A DNA stretch of 6,307 bases from Nitriliruptorales bacterium (GTDB lineage: Bacteria; Actinomycetota; Nitriliruptoria; Euzebyales; Egibacteraceae): contig SLNF01000165.1 in assembly GCA_007133145.1 (NCBI GenBank), forward strand, positions 1 through 6,307. The letters run 5' to 3'. Made by a program: the position numbers and the translations under genes. Below, in pieces: positions 5,924 through 6,307 of this stretch; positions within the stretch are counted from its first letter, which is position 1; each line of letters opens with the position of its first letter. Under the pieces are notes generated by a model. That model did no database searches. It was not told where the DNA came from and saw nothing but the letters and a program-made list of their open reading frames with translations.

Positions 5924-6307
5924 GTGGACGGCCCGACGCTCTTCGACGACGATCTCCTGCCCTCGGCCTTCGCGACCGCCGGGGCGTCGACCGGCGCGCC
6001 GCCGGCGTCCGACCCCCGCCGGCTCGCCCGTGCCGCCCCGCCACGGGCCGACGTCCTCGCCGTCGACGGCGACGGTCTCGCCCACCGCGCCTTCCACGCC
6101 GAGGCCGGCGACGGGCCGGTGCACCGCTTCCTCTCCCTGCTCGCCGGTGTCGCCGAGCGCGCGCCGGCCGCCGGCCTGCTCGTGGCCTTCGACTGCCGCG
6201 AGCGGTCGCGCCGCCGCGAGCGCCATCCGGACTACAAGGCGCAGCGCGCCGAGAAGCCGCCCGAGCTCGAGGCGCTCCTGCACACCCTGCCCGAGGCCGT
6301 CGCCGGC
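5924..6307 (+). CDS. Divergent 5'-3' exonuclease, PolI exonuclease/FEN-like (partial, C-terminus beyond right edge)
   Basis: The first 128 residues resemble the start of the 5'-3' exonuclease (flap nuclease) domain of bacterial DNA polymerase I and its stand-alone relatives. These enzymes use divalent metals to cut 5' flaps or RNA primers. LAVDGDGLAHRAFHA (45-59) carries D48, the counterpart of E. coli PolI D13. LLVAFDCRERSRRRE (85-99) carries D90, matching D63. HPDYKAQR (101-108) with Y104/K105 matches the HYKSHR element. The D48-D90 distance is 42 residues against 50 in E. coli PolI, and the GEPTGAMYG-type segment between them is missing. About 42 low-complexity residues precede the first strand. 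GTG 5924 is the only ATG or GTG start available: an in-frame TGA lies at 5783-5785 and no ATG/GTG follows until 5924. The later metal-ligand motifs, and whether a polymerase domain follows, are off the window, so polA cannot be formally excluded, though the divergence argues for a stand-alone enzyme. Confidence 0.82.
   Translation, partial: MDGPTLFDDDLLPSAFATAGASTGAPPASDPRRLARAAPPRADVLAVDGDGLAHRAFHAEAGDGPVHRFLSLLAGVAERAPAAGLLVAFDCRERSRRRERHPDYKAQRAEKPPELEALLHTLPEAVAG

Noticed and set aside
2826..6044. Very long open frame on the minus strand (1072 codons) crossing several genes.
   Set aside because: It runs antisense to the hybrid kinase and the exonuclease start and out of frame with the SDR. 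Its product is Arg/Gly/Glu-rich low complexity, so it is a GC-driven shadow.
5915..6283. Minus-strand open frame of 122 codons.
   Set aside because: It is antisense to the exonuclease domain, whose VDGDGLAHRAFHA, VAFD and DYKAQR motifs identify the plus strand as coding.
1..6307. tRNA, rRNA, CRISPR array, insertion sequence, attachment site or toxin-antitoxin pair.
   Set aside because: None was seen by eye: no cloverleaf-like sequence, no spaced direct repeats, no transposase motif and no terminal inverted repeats.

Overview
This is a very GC-rich window. Third codon positions are almost all G or C, and four of the five main genes start with GTG. With an actinobacterial-type aminopeptidase N and a stand-alone 5'-3' exonuclease-like gene, this suggests a high-GC actinobacterium, possibly one of the deeper, poorly characterised lineages. 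The taxonomic guess is inference; no rRNA or other marker is present.

Layout, left to right. (1) 1-1877, minus strand: the first 625 codons of an M1-family zinc aminopeptidase (pepN); its C-terminus lies beyond the left edge. (2) 1878-1983: a 106-bp divergent promoter region. (3) 1984-2469, plus: a small six-helix membrane protein of the LiaI/LiaF-TM (DUF5668-like) type. (4) 2470-2624: a gap with a candidate promoter. (5) 2625-4904, plus: a soluble hybrid histidine kinase with the order PAS-PAS-PAS-HisKA-HATPase_c-REC and no separate response regulator nearby. (6) 4901-5659, minus: a classical NADP-type short-chain dehydrogenase/reductase (SDR), convergent with the kinase, with both stop codons inside one CTAG. 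(7) 5660-5923: a divergent intergenic region with a 10-bp tandem repeat in the SDR leader and a doubtful 35-codon membrane-peptide ORF. (8) 5924 to the right edge, plus: the N-terminal part of a divergent 5'-3' exonuclease (PolI exonuclease/FEN-like).

The genes do not form an obvious pathway. The aminopeptidase and SDR look like housekeeping or accessory metabolism, and the exonuclease like DNA repair or RNA-primer processing. The most suggestive pairing is the small membrane protein immediately upstream of a kinase that has no membrane segment of its own. It could be a membrane anchor or modulator for the kinase, but this is untested. No mobile element, CRISPR array, tRNA, rRNA or phage signature was seen. 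The window looks like ordinary chromosome, with a few local oddities: the shared stop tetranucleotide, the leader repeat, the altered H-box and SDR motifs, and the reshaped exonuclease N-terminus. I found no clear evidence of an undescribed multi-gene system.
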